A DNA stretch of 8,608 nt from Myxococcales bacterium (GTDB lineage: Bacteria; Myxococcota_A; Polyangia; Fen-1088): positions 1-8,608 of the forward strand of contig PMZX01000156.1 in the NCBI GenBank assembly GCA_003170035.1, given 5' to 3'. The number at the start of each line of letters is the position of its first letter. The first letter of the stretch is position 1. Positions 1-4,919 of this stretch are shown piece by piece. The notes under the pieces are model-generated. The model was not told where the DNA came from and did no database searches. It saw only the letters and a list, made by a program, of their open reading frames with translations. The translations under genes and the position numbers were made by a program.

Positions 1-42
1 GGCATCGTGGCCGGGCGTCTGTCGGCGGGAGGCTGGCCGTGA
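1..42 (+). CDS. C-terminal end of an upstream gene (partial)
   Basis: An open frame enters from the left edge and ends at TGA 40-42, leaving 13 residues (GIVAGRLSAGGWP). Its stop overlaps the GTG start of the next gene as GTGA, the junction style used repeatedly in this window, which supports it being a real gene end. A purine-rich GGGAGG lies inside it at about 27-32 and serves as ribosome binding site for the following gene. Nothing can be said about function. Confidence 0.5.
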   Translation, partial: GIVAGRLSAGGWP

Positions 43-167
43 TCAAGATCGCACTCGCCGCCATCGTCCTCGGCTTCAAACTGGCTGTGCTCTTCGCCCG
101 TCGGTGCTACTGGCAGGTCCGCGTTTGGTTCGCGGTGCGGGAATTAGAGAGGAACATTCGACGATGA
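39..167 (+). CDS. 42-residue single-helix membrane peptide
   Basis: A GTG start at 39 overlaps the preceding stop (GTGA), and its TGA stop overlaps the ATG of the next gene (ATGA at 164-167). A GGGAGG ribosome site sits about 7 nt upstream of the GTG. Residues 2-20 form a hydrophobic helix (IKIALAAIVLGFKLAVLF), followed by a basic, aromatic tail with several Arg. The likely topology is one membrane helix with a cytoplasmic basic tail. No family is recognised. Position beside lysis genes makes a membrane role in lysis or superinfection control possible, but that is inference. The coupling at both ends is the main support for it being a real gene. Confidence 0.6.
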   Translation: MIKIALAAIVLGFKLAVLFARRCYWQVRVWFAVRELERNIRR

Positions 168-583
168 CCAAGACCGCGCACGCCCTGCAACTCATCGCCG
201 ATGGCCACAAGACTCCATACGTCGCCAGCCATGCGGGCGTCACGCACGGGACCGTCTACGACCTGCGCTTCCGACTCAATCACCCTGGCTACCGGCGCAA
301 GTCGAAAGCTTCGGGTCCGGTTGTCTCTCGGCAATCCCGCGCCGACCAGGCCTGCGAGCTGGCCGAGCACATGCCGGTCGCTGAGGTCGCGGAGAAAATG
401 GGACTCACCGAACGCACCGTGCGCCAGTACGTCACGCCAGCAAGAGAGCGCGAGATGGCGGCGAATCTCCCGCGCTGTGCCTGTGGCTTGCTGCTGCCCT
501 GCAGTTGCGGCGGAATTCCACGGCGGGCGGAAGACTTCCTTGGCCGGCGCGGCGAGCAGGTCATAAATTCCATGGGCAGATAA
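164..583 (+). CDS. Double helix-turn-helix protein with C-terminal Cys cluster
   Basis: This is a 139-residue protein. The start at ATG 164 is chosen because of the ATGA overlap with the previous gene and an AGAGAGG ribosome site just upstream; an earlier in-frame start at 104 would overlap that gene. Two HTH-like segments are visible. The first is at residues 5-37 (LIADGHKTPYVASHAGV followed by a VYDLRFRL recognition helix). The second is at 58-92 (ELAEHMPVAEVAEKMGL then TERTVRQYV) and resembles sigma-70 region 4 or transposase-type HTHs. Residues 105-115 contain CxCx5CxC, a possible zinc site. It is probably a DNA-binding regulator acting in the cytoplasm. The target is unknown, and a link to late lysis-gene control is only suggested by position. 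Confidence 0.75.
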   Translation: MTKTAHALQLIADGHKTPYVASHAGVTHGTVYDLRFRLNHPGYRRKSKASGPVVSRQSRADQACELAEHMPVAEVAEKMGLTERTVRQYVTPAREREMAANLPRCACGLLLPCSCGGIPRRAEDFLGRRGEQVINSMGR

Positions 584-584
584 C

Positions 585-647
585 ATGCTGGCTCTCTGGA
601 TCGGCATAATGGTTGTGGTCGGCTTCCTGGCCTGGTGGAGTTGGTAG
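585..647 (+). CDS. 20-residue hydrophobic membrane peptide
   Basis: The short frame MLALWIGIMVVVGFLAWWSW begins one base after the preceding TAA, with GGGCAG about 6 nt upstream as a weak ribosome site. Its TAG overlaps the GTG start of the next gene (TAGTG at 645-649). It is almost entirely one transmembrane helix with four Trp near the end. Phage lysis regions often carry such peptides, but no homologue is recognised. It is far below normal gene-calling length, so support comes from composition and tight packing only. Confidence 0.45.
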   Translation: MLALWIGIMVVVGFLAWWSW

Positions 648-853
648 TGACCCGTGAATTTCCCTGCTGGCAGAAACGCCGCCTGCCACCGGTGCACGTG
701 CTGAAGACGCCGGCCGAAGCTGCGGCGGCGCAAGTACAAGCGCGGCTCGATAGACTGCGGGAGTTCGGATACGTAGAGCCTACATACGAGGAGCGCAAGC
801 GGAACCAGTTCGTCAACGTGGACTTGCTGCTGCACTTGCCGAGGGAACGATGA
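647..853 (+). CDS. Small hypothetical protein, 68 residues
   Basis: The GTG start at 647 is preferred over an in-frame GTG at 635 because GGTGGAG at 634-640 gives a ribosome site with 6-nt spacing and because it starts on the previous stop codon. The stop TGA overlaps the ATG of the hydrolase gene (ATGA at 850-853). The protein is basic and mostly helical: a central amphipathic helix (AEAAAAQVQARLDRLREFG) is followed by EPTYEERKRNQF. No family is recognised. Placement directly upstream of, and coupled to, the endolysin-like gene suggests co-expression with the lysis set. Confidence 0.7.
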   Translation: MTREFPCWQKRRLPPVHVLKTPAEAAAAQVQARLDRLREFGYVEPTYEERKRNQFVNVDLLLHLPRER

Positions 854-1395
854 ACATTCTCACCCAGACCGCGCTGAACATCGCCCGCGGGTTGGTGGGC
901 GTGCAAGAGGTTGGGGGAAACAACCGCGGTACGCAGGTCGAGGGGTGGCTTCGTCGAGTAGGACAACCTCCTGGTAAATCCTGGTGCGCGGCTCTGCAAT
1001 GGTGCATCGCTGACGATTCGTTTCGCAAGAACTCCTTCCCGAATCCGATTCGCCCGTGCGCTTCTGTGGTGAAGCTGATTGCGTCGCTACCAGCCGCCTG
1101 CAAACTCGCGGGGCCAGCGCCTGGGGCTTGGTGTGCCCACGAAGACGTAGATGAAAACGGAAACCGCACAGGTCTCGGGCACATGGGGATGATCGACGCC
1201 CTCGACCCAGCGAACGAAGGGACCTATTCCATCGAAGGCAACACGAACTCCGAGGGATCGCGCACCGGCGGAGGCTGCTGGCGCCACACCCCGCGTGTGC
1301 GTCCCTTGGCATACTGGAATCTTGGCTTCTGGGACTGGTCAGCGGCGGTTCCGAGTTGCCTGCCGCCAATCATCGACCCGGACGCAATCCAGTAG
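850..1395 (+). CDS. CHAP-type cysteine peptidoglycan hydrolase (endolysin-like)
   Basis: This 181-residue protein has the CHAP/NlpC-P60-like order of catalytic residues. Cys46 lies in SWCAALQWC at the start of the catalytic helix, His111 lies in LGHMGMI on the following strand, and a polar third residue is likely at IEGN (E129-N131). GGCWRHTPRVRP then matches the closing strand of phage CHAP endolysins. CHAP enzymes cut amide or peptide bonds in peptidoglycan. There is no signal peptide and no separate wall-binding domain, as is usual for a single-domain endolysin of a Gram-negative phage that is released by a holin. The ribosome site is GAGGG at 841-845 and the start overlaps the previous stop. 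Family assignment comes from motif reading only; the role in lysis is inferred from the adjacent holin-like and transglycosylase genes. Confidence 0.85.
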   Translation: MNILTQTALNIARGLVGVQEVGGNNRGTQVEGWLRRVGQPPGKSWCAALQWCIADDSFRKNSFPNPIRPCASVVKLIASLPAACKLAGPAPGAWCAHEDVDENGNRTGLGHMGMIDALDPANEGTYSIEGNTNSEGSRTGGGCWRHTPRVRPLAYWNLGFWDWSAAVPSCLPPIIDPDAIQ

Positions 1396-1427
1396 GTTCA
1401 GGCATCCAAACAACGTGAGGTGAAACC

Positions 1428-1628
1428 ATGTCCCTAGTAGCTCTCATCGTGTTTCTGATTGTCATTGGCGTCCTGCTCGAAGTGCTCAAGAACTTCATCC
1501 CGATGGACGGCACCATCCGCAAGATCATCATCGTGGTGGTCGTTCTCGCGGCGGTGTTTTTCACCCTGTCGGCCTTCGGCGTCTGGGACTACATAGGCGG
1601 GGTATCTGTGCCACGCCTGCACCGCTAG
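1428..1628 (+). CDS. Two-helix small membrane protein, holin-like
   Basis: This is a 66-residue protein with two transmembrane helices, at residues 3-23 (VALIVFLIVIGVLLEVLKNF) and about 33-53 (IIIVVVVLAAVFFTLSAF). They are joined by a short PMDGTIRK loop. The GAGGTG ribosome site at about 1417-1422 sits 5-6 nt upstream of ATG 1428. The helix / IPMDG / helix pattern matches a family of tiny membrane proteins common in phages and proteobacteria that is often left without a function. Size, topology and position between two cell-wall hydrolases fit a class II-type holin. The alternative is an unrelated membrane peptide. A hairpin follows the stop. Confidence 0.75.
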   Translation: MSLVALIVFLIVIGVLLEVLKNFIPMDGTIRKIIIVVVVLAAVFFTLSAFGVWDYIGGVSVPRLHR

Positions 1629-1633
1629 GCCCG

Positions 1634-1651
1634 TTTCAGCGTTTGCTGAAA
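1634..1651 (+). terminator. Hairpin after the holin-like gene
   Basis: A perfect 7-bp inverted repeat TTTCAGC / GCTGAAA with a GTTT loop starts 5 nt after the stop codon. No T-run follows, so it is either a weak or Rho-assisted terminator or an mRNA-stabilising hairpin. Together with the 155-base gap before the transglycosylase it marks a transcript boundary. Confidence 0.45.
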
Positions 1652-1748
1652 GTGCCCCATCCGCTAGACAGCCGCGCCACGCTCGTGCTACCATGACCGA
1701 TACGGCCAAAGTCCTCCCTTTATGGAGTTTCCATCATAGGCCGTCGCC

Positions 1749-1787
1749 ATGCCAGGTAAGGCGATGAATCCTGGCACTTTTGAATGA
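1749..1787 (+). CDS. 12-residue leader ORF coupled to the transglycosylase
   Basis: The frame MPGKAMNPGTFE begins at ATG 1749 and stops at TGA 1785-1787, overlapping the transglycosylase start as ATGA. An internal in-frame ATG at 1764 has AAGG just upstream. The downstream gene has no convincing ribosome site of its own and an in-frame stop lies directly before its ATG, so translation could depend on ribosomes ending here. The ORF also spans the hairpin at 1750-1776. This reading rests on position alone. Confidence 0.35.
   Translation: MPGKAMNPGTFE
1750..1776 (+). promoter_or_regulatory. Hairpin overlapping the leader ORF before the transglycosylase
   Basis: A 7-bp perfect inverted repeat TGCCAGG / CCTGGCA encloses a 13-nt loop containing AAGGCGATG, which is a ribosome site plus start codon. 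It ends 7 nt before the transglycosylase ATG. It could tune translation of this lysis gene by exposing or hiding the start region. A second, smaller repeat ATGGA/TCCAT lies at 1722-1734. Confidence 0.4.
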
Positions 1788-2206
1788 CTGATGTTGCAGC
1801 CATAGTTCTCGCTCTTTGCGGCCCGGGCGCTGTCCCGCTCGCCCCGCATTTCGCGCACGCCGCCCACAAGTACCACGTGCCGCCGGCAGTCCTGGTCAGC
1901 GTCGCGAGGATCGAAAGCCGTTGTGACCCGACAGCAGACGACGGTGACTCCGACTACGGGGTCATGCAGATTCGCGAAGGCGGCTCTGCGGCGCACGGTC
2001 GCACGAAGGCGCAGCTCCTGAACGCGCGCACGAATATCATGCTCGGCGCTCGCCATATCCGCTACTGGTGGACTCGCTGCGGGGACTTGCCGGCAAGCTT
2101 GGGGATCTATCGGGGCTCGCACAACTGCCACGACGGCCGACATAGCAAGCGGGCCAAGGACGTCATGCGGCTGGCAGAGCAGGCCGGGCACGAGCCGGAG
2201 TCGTAG
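1784..2206 (+). CDS. SLT-family lytic transglycosylase
   Basis: This 140-residue protein has the soluble lytic transglycosylase/goose-type lysozyme fold signature. A helix (HAAHKYHVPPAVLVSVARIES) ends in catalytic Glu44 of the ARIESR motif. DYGVMQI (58-63, the conserved G-x-MQI) follows, then NIMLGARHIRYWW and LGIYRGSHN (the A-Y-N-like substrate-groove segment). It would cleave the MurNAc-GlcNAc backbone of peptidoglycan with 1,6-anhydro product formation. No clear signal peptide is seen; the hydrophobic N-terminus aligns with the normal first helix of the domain. ATG 1784 is the first possible start because a stop is directly upstream in frame. It could be a second endolysin or a virion-associated wall hydrolase. 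The closeness to the CHAP gene favours lysis. Confidence 0.87.
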   Translation: MTDVAAIVLALCGPGAVPLAPHFAHAAHKYHVPPAVLVSVARIESRCDPTADDGDSDYGVMQIREGGSAAHGRTKAQLLNARTNIMLGARHIRYWWTRCGDLPASLGIYRGSHNCHDGRHSKRAKDVMRLAEQAGHEPES

Positions 2207-2207
2207 T

Positions 2208-2510
2208 TTGCACCACGGCCGCCGCGATAGCTGCCATGCCCCGATCCGCAAGGCCCTGCGCGACTGCGGCCTACTGGTGCACGACATCGGCGACGTGGGG
2301 AAGAATCTGCCCGACCTGATGACCGCTCGCCACGGTGTCACATACCTGATGGAGTGCAAGGACCCCAAGACCGGCGAGGAAAGCGATGGACAGGAACAGG
2401 CGCGCCTCGCTTGGCTCGCGAAGGGCGGCGGCCCGTGGGTCGTGGTGCACACCGTGGCCGAAGCGCTGCGCGAAGTCGGCATCAATCCAGCGGCCACCAC
2501 AATCGGCTGA
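2208..2510 (+). CDS. Phage PD-(D/E)XK (VRR-NUC-like) nuclease
   Basis: This is a 100-residue protein starting at TTG 2208, one base after the transglycosylase stop, with GGAG at 2197-2200 as ribosome site. The core reads LRDCGLLVHDIGDVGKNLPDLM, YLMECK and SDGQEQ, then VVVHTVAEAL. The nuclease residues are Asp36 in the PDL motif, Glu49 and Lys51 in ECK, and Gln in DGQEQA. That is the order seen in the small stand-alone VRR-NUC/Holliday-resolvase-like proteins of many phages. These are Mg-dependent DNA nucleases thought to act on branched or flapped DNA, but the substrate here is unproven. The TTG start is unusual but no ATG or GTG fits better. Confidence 0.82.
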   Translation: MHHGRRDSCHAPIRKALRDCGLLVHDIGDVGKNLPDLMTARHGVTYLMECKDPKTGEESDGQEQARLAWLAKGGGPWVVVHTVAEALREVGINPAATTIG

Positions 2511-2511
2511 C

Positions 2512-2538
2512 CAACCGTCAAGAAATCCTTGACCGTTG
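2512..2538. terminator. Hairpin between convergent genes
   Basis: CAAC-c-GTCAAG, a 5-nt loop AAATC, then CTTGAC-c-GTTG form a 10-bp stem with one C/C mismatch. It lies in the 53-base gap between the rightward nuclease and the leftward gene ending at 2564. No strong T-run is present on either side. Its symmetry and placement fit a bidirectional transcription barrier. Confidence 0.5.
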
Positions 2539-2563
2539 CCGGCCAGGCCGCACGCTGCGGGCG

Positions 2564-2944
2564 CTACTTCACGAGCGTCGGCTTCCAGGGGCCAGGACTA
2601 GGCGCCCATGGTTGCGTCCAGGGTACGCCAGCTTTCACCTGGAATTCGCGCAAGTGGACGTCGCAGAAGTGCTGGTCTGGACCGACCTGGCGAGCGCACG
2701 CCGAGCAGAGATTCAGATCGCAGGTACGGCCATCGCCCATCGGGTAGTCGCAGAGGAAGTCTGCCACGTAGCCGCAGGCGCAGACCGGAAGCGGGAGAGC
2801 CTCGCCACATGACATGATCGGCCCGTGGTCTGGCGCCATGTCGTTTTCGCGTCCTTGCGCTTTCAGTACGCTATCGTCCCATCCTGCAGCCCGGAACAGT
2901 TGGCCCAGAGTACGTGGCCGGTGGTGAAGAATCTGGCAGGGCAT
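2564..2944 (-). CDS. Cys/His-rich zinc-binding phage protein
   Basis: This is a 126-residue protein. The start at ATG 2944 is decided by an AGGAGG ribosome site 4 nt upstream; internal ATGs at 2839 and 2815 lack one. The N-terminal third (LGQLFRAAGWDDSVLKAQG) is a helical segment. The rest is a metal-binding module with Cys55, Cys57, Cys65, Cys75, Cys80, Cys83, Cys94 and His97. Its layout is CxCGx-FLCDYPxGDGxTCDxxLCxxCxxxVGPDxHFCxxH. I recognise this as a recurrent phage module with a FLCD..GDG.TCD core and no known function. Eight ligands would bind two zinc ions. It is the last gene of the leftward operon and faces a hairpin at 2512-2538. Confidence 0.75.
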   Translation of the reverse strand: MPCQILHHRPRTLGQLFRAAGWDDSVLKAQGRENDMAPDHGPIMSCGEALPLPVCACGYVADFLCDYPMGDGRTCDLNLCSACARQVGPDQHFCDVHLREFQVKAGVPWTQPWAPSPGPWKPTLVK

Positions 2945-3336
2945 CGAACCTCCTGGCACTCTCGTGCTCTCAGATCGCAGTGGGTGGGCACAAGTTTCAC
3001 ACCCTCTAACCAGCTACTCCGGAGCAAAACGAAACGGCTGTCAACACTTTCCTTTGCTAGTTCAAGTGGTGGATGAGAAAACCGCCGGGCGCACCTAGAA
3101 ATCATTGGCGTTTCAGACGGCGCGAAGTCTTGCCAACATGCGCGAATTCTTCAAGGTCTACTTCACGGCCGCCAGCGGCAAGTCCAGGAAACGGCAAATA
3201 GTTAAAGGACTACTTGAGATATTGCCCACCGACCAAAGTGTCTGCTCTTGGCGAACAAGTGCCGACGTTTCGTAACAGGGAGCGCGCGCCAAGGTGGCTA
3301 CTTCGAATCAAACTGGCGACTTGAGATGCACGCCCG
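2945..3336. other. Intergenic stretch with few genes and lower GC
   Basis: The 392 bases between two leftward genes hold no convincing gene on the minus strand. Visible items are: a consensus -35 TTGACA on the minus strand at 3044-3039, without a good -10 at 17-18 nt; an 8-bp palindrome CTCCGGAG at 3017-3024; a GCAC-GAGA-GTGC hairpin on the minus strand at about 2957-2968; and a doubtful plus-strand ORF at 3138-3275. The TTGACA could belong to an internal promoter for the zinc-protein gene starting at 2944. AT content rises around 3190-3220. Confidence 0.4.
3138..3275 (+). CDS. Doubtful 45-residue ORF, possible gene remnant
   Basis: A plus-strand frame starting MREFFKVYFTAASGKSRKRQ ends at TAA 3273-3275. 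The first 15 or so codons end mostly in G or C, like real genes here. After the AGG AAA CGG stretch codon use becomes AT-rich and irregular. There is no ribosome site near ATG 3138 and it points against the surrounding leftward operon. It may be the stub of a gene joined to unrelated DNA, or chance. Confidence 0.25.
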   Translation: MREFFKVYFTAASGKSRKRQIVKGLLEILPTDQSVCSWRTSADVS

Positions 3337-3528
3337 TCATCGTTGCAGCCTTTCGATATCCTCAGCCGTCGGTGGCACGTCGAATGTCTCGCCGCAATCC
3401 GGACATCGAAAGCGGCCATCTTCTGCTGGCAGCATATTCTTGCCGTAACGGTGCAGGCACTTGCCCGGGCCGAAAGCGGCGTCGAAGTCGGCCTTGGTCC
3501 ACTCGAAGATCGTTTTGTCTGGGTTCAT
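3337..3528 (-). CDS. Zinc-ribbon-like small protein
   Basis: This is a 63-residue protein starting at ATG 3528, behind an AAGGGG ribosome site with about 7-nt spacing. An in-frame extension upstream exists but has no better site. It reads TIFEWTKADFDAAFGPGKCLHRYGKN, then FRCPDCGETFDVPP and an acidic helical tail. Cys24, His26, Cys42 and Cys45 could bind one zinc ion. The rubredoxin-knuckle-like CPDCG is typical of small phage proteins that bind nucleic acid or protein partners. No exact family is recognised. Confidence 0.72.
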   Translation of the reverse strand: MNPDKTIFEWTKADFDAAFGPGKCLHRYGKNMLPAEDGRFRCPDCGETFDVPPTAEDIERLQR

Positions 3529-3545
3529 GGTTTGGTCCCCTTCAC

Positions 3546-3646
3546 GGCGCGCGCCCCGATTGCACACTTACACTGGTGGCCCCATCGAAAACCCCGAGAA
3601 TCGCGCTGCACCATTTCGCAAGTACGCGTAACATTGGGCGCGCGCC
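3546..3646. repeat. Two copies of a 10-bp GC palindrome
   Basis: GGCGCGCGCC occurs at 3546-3555 and 3637-3646, flanking the small ORF at 3568-3660. A 9/10 copy (AGCGCGCGCC) lies at 3281-3290. The first copy is just upstream of the zinc-ribbon gene start at 3528. Possible operator, but GC-rich DNA produces such words by chance. Confidence 0.3.
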
Positions 3647-3660
3647 ACCTGGATGGTCAC
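3568..3660 (-). CDS. 30-residue hypothetical peptide, GTGA-coupled
   Basis: GTG 3660-3658 overlaps the TGA stop of the HPPC-motif gene (GTGA), and GGGACGAG upstream may act as ribosome site. The peptide begins VTIQVARAQCYAYLRNGAAR and ends FSGFSMGPPV. The coupling matches the other junctions of this operon, which is the reason to list it. The sequence itself gives no functional hint, and it may instead be the untranslated spacer before the gene starting at 3528. Confidence 0.4.
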   Translation of the reverse strand: MTIQVARAQCYAYLRNGAARFSGFSMGPPV

Positions 3661-4271
3661 GATCTGTCTCGTCCCGTTCTCGCGATACTCAGCAGGAGCT
3701 CGGCGAATTCGGGCGGCGTGGCCTGTCGCTGGCGGTGGCTGAGTTGCTGGCAGATGCCCGTCTTGATCTTGCGTGCGCGCTCCTCTTTTGAGTGGCAGCC
3801 CATGTCGAGCTTTGCCGTGGCTGGTGATTTTCCCCAGCGCAGTGATGGGAGCACGACCCCATGGGCATAGAGCCACGTCGCCTTGCGCGCGCGATGCCCG
3901 TAATGTCCCTGCTCCACGCAGCACGTCCAGCCGCCCACGCAGTCCGCGGGGATCCAGCCGCCTGTTTTCGGAGGTGCAAGCAGGCCATGGACGCGCCACG
4001 CGTGCGACGCCTCCGGGTGTTCAAGCACTCCGCCCCACCGCCGCACGGCTGCGAGCGCAGAAGCGAAACAGCCTTCGTCGTCTCCGAGTTTGCGACGCAC
4101 TTTCTCGGTGGGCGCTCCGCTCCAATACCGCCCCCAGCGTGCGCAGGGTGGGTGGGCGACCACGGGCCAGGGCCCGGAGTACTTGCGGGCGTCGCGCTTC
4201 TCGTCCCAGGGGTCACAGTCTTTCCGGCCCGAATAGACCCCGTTGTATAGCACGTAAAGAGCGGCGATCAC
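3657..4271 (-). CDS. Phage protein with HPPC and LEHP motifs (methyltransferase-like?)
   Basis: This is a 204-residue protein. GTG 4271 is chosen because it overlaps the previous stop (GTGA) and follows GGGGGCGGG; an in-frame ATG at 4322 lies well inside the upstream gene. Conserved-looking blocks are: an N-terminal strand (LYVLYNGVYSG) and DCDPWDEKRDAR; VVAHPPCARWGR (HPPC at 40-43); GGVLEHPEAS (84-89); GGWTCCVEQGHYGHRARKATWLY; and a C-terminal TPPEFAELLLSIA. I recognise it as a family common in tailed phages of proteobacteria, usually left hypothetical. HPPC followed about 40 residues later by LEHP recalls motif IV (PPC) and motif VI (ENV) of cytosine-C5 DNA methyltransferases. There is no clear SAM-binding FxGxG motif, so catalytic activity is speculative. 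Confidence 0.8.
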   Translation of the reverse strand: MIAALYVLYNGVYSGRKDCDPWDEKRDARKYSGPWPVVAHPPCARWGRYWSGAPTEKVRRKLGDDEGCFASALAAVRRWGGVLEHPEASHAWRVHGLLAPPKTGGWIPADCVGGWTCCVEQGHYGHRARKATWLYAHGVVLPSLRWGKSPATAKLDMGCHSKEERARKIKTGICQQLSHRQRQATPPEFAELLLSIARTGRDRS

Positions 4272-4459
4272 AGCCCGCCCCCATTCGCCAGCCGATCCAG
4301 GTTGCACTGCCTGCAGTCGCACGGCGGGCGGGTAGCGTCTGCCGCGTCGAGGGCTACCTCGGCAATCTGGCGGCGCGCTTTTGGTGCCAGCATCCAGGCG
4401 TATTTCCCCTGCTGGGCGATGGCCTCGACGATGGCGGCGATTCTTTCCTCGCGGGTCAT
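4268..4459 (-). CDS. Small CxCxxC protein, paralogue A
   Basis: This is a 63-residue protein starting at ATG 4459, which overlaps the preceding TGA (ATGA). The N-terminal two thirds are helical (EERIAAIVEAIAQQ, then RRQIAEVALDAADATR). The tail carries PPCDCRQCNLDRL and ends NGGGL. Its C-terminal half closely matches the gene at 5547-5765 (RRIAEAALDAADSTRDPCECRQCRDER), so the two are paralogues. The three closely spaced Cys could be half of a metal site or form a dimer interface. Its stop overlaps the GTG of the HPPC gene after GGGCGGGCT. Function unknown. Confidence 0.75.
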   Translation of the reverse strand: MTREERIAAIVEAIAQQGKYAWMLAPKARRQIAEVALDAADATRPPCDCRQCNLDRLANGGGL

Positions 4460-4626
4460 GGCTTCGCTTTCTTCCGGCAGTTGACGACCCAGCGCCGCGC
4501 CGAATGACCGGCGCTGATTCGGCTGCGGCCGACGACGCACTTGCAGGCGGTCTGCCAGTGGAAATGGCCGAGGAGCGTCGTGATGGGCGCGCTCTTGCAG
4601 AGAGGGCAAAGTAGTGGCTTGTTCAC
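4456..4626 (-). CDS. 56-residue zinc-finger-like protein
   Basis: GTG 4626 overlaps the previous stop (GTGA) and the TGA at 4458-4456 overlaps the next ATG, so the gene is coupled on both sides. The protein begins VNKPLLCPLCKSAPI, then has HFHWQTACKC, and ends in a basic tail (CRKKAKP). CPLC plus CKC gives a four-Cys zinc-ribbon pattern, as in many small phage nucleic-acid-binding proteins. The ribosome site is weak (GAGG about 10 nt away), so coupling is probably needed. No specific family is recognised. Confidence 0.68.
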   Translation of the reverse strand: MNKPLLCPLCKSAPITTLLGHFHWQTACKCVVGRSRISAGHSARRWVVNCRKKAKP

Positions 4627-4919
4627 GGCTGCACGACCTCGCCGAATTCGTCCAAAATCGTGACGTGGCAGCGCTGGCTGGGCACCTTCACGACCTTCAC
4701 CGCGCGCCCTCTGCCAACATCACGGTGGACGCGATCTTCGTAGATTTCGAAGGCAGGCTCATCGGGCGGTTTCGGCGCGGGGATGCTTGCAATCTGCCCC
4801 AGTGTGAGCACGCACGCGGGCGCCTCTGGGATATTGGCGTCAGGGACGTACCGCGGGGGAACGGGGATGCTTGCAATTGGTGCCGACCTCCCAGCCGGCG
4901 TGCCGGGGGTCGGTGACAT
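4623..4919 (-). CDS. 98-residue hypothetical protein with Pro-rich N-terminus
   Basis: ATG 4919 is supported by AGGGG with 5-6 nt spacing. The first half is Pro-rich with a repeated IASIP motif (IASIPVPPRYVP and QIASIPAPKPPDEP) and looks flexible. The second half (FEIYEDRVHRDV, AVKVVKV, HVTILDEFGEVV) alternates charged and hydrophobic residues and looks like a compact beta-rich domain. The stop overlaps the GTG of the next gene. The frame stays open upstream to 5312 and beyond, so an N-terminal extension is possible. I prefer this start because the upstream in-frame text is low complexity and lies on the tRNA-like RNA. Confidence 0.6.
   Translation of the reverse strand: MSPTPGTPAGRSAPIASIPVPPRYVPDANIPEAPACVLTLGQIASIPAPKPPDEPAFEIYEDRVHRDVGRGRAVKVVKVPSQRCHVTILDEFGEVVQP

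Noticed and set aside
107..835. Long minus-strand open frames over 107-999 and 813-1369
   Set aside because: They lie antisense to well-supported plus-strand genes with ribosome sites and recognisable motifs, and their residues are Arg/Pro/Ser-rich as expected from antisense GC-rich DNA.
2935..3015. Possible ordinary tRNA on the minus strand (CTGGTTAGAG, then GGTTCGATGCC)
   Set aside because: The D-like and T-like words are present but no acceptor, anticodon or clean T-stem can be paired. The T-like word is explained by an AGGAGG ribosome site and start codon at 2944.
3773..4507. Long plus-strand open frames over 3294-4507
   Set aside because: Antisense shadows of the leftward HPPC and CxCxxC genes; Arg/Ser/Pro-rich and without ribosome sites.
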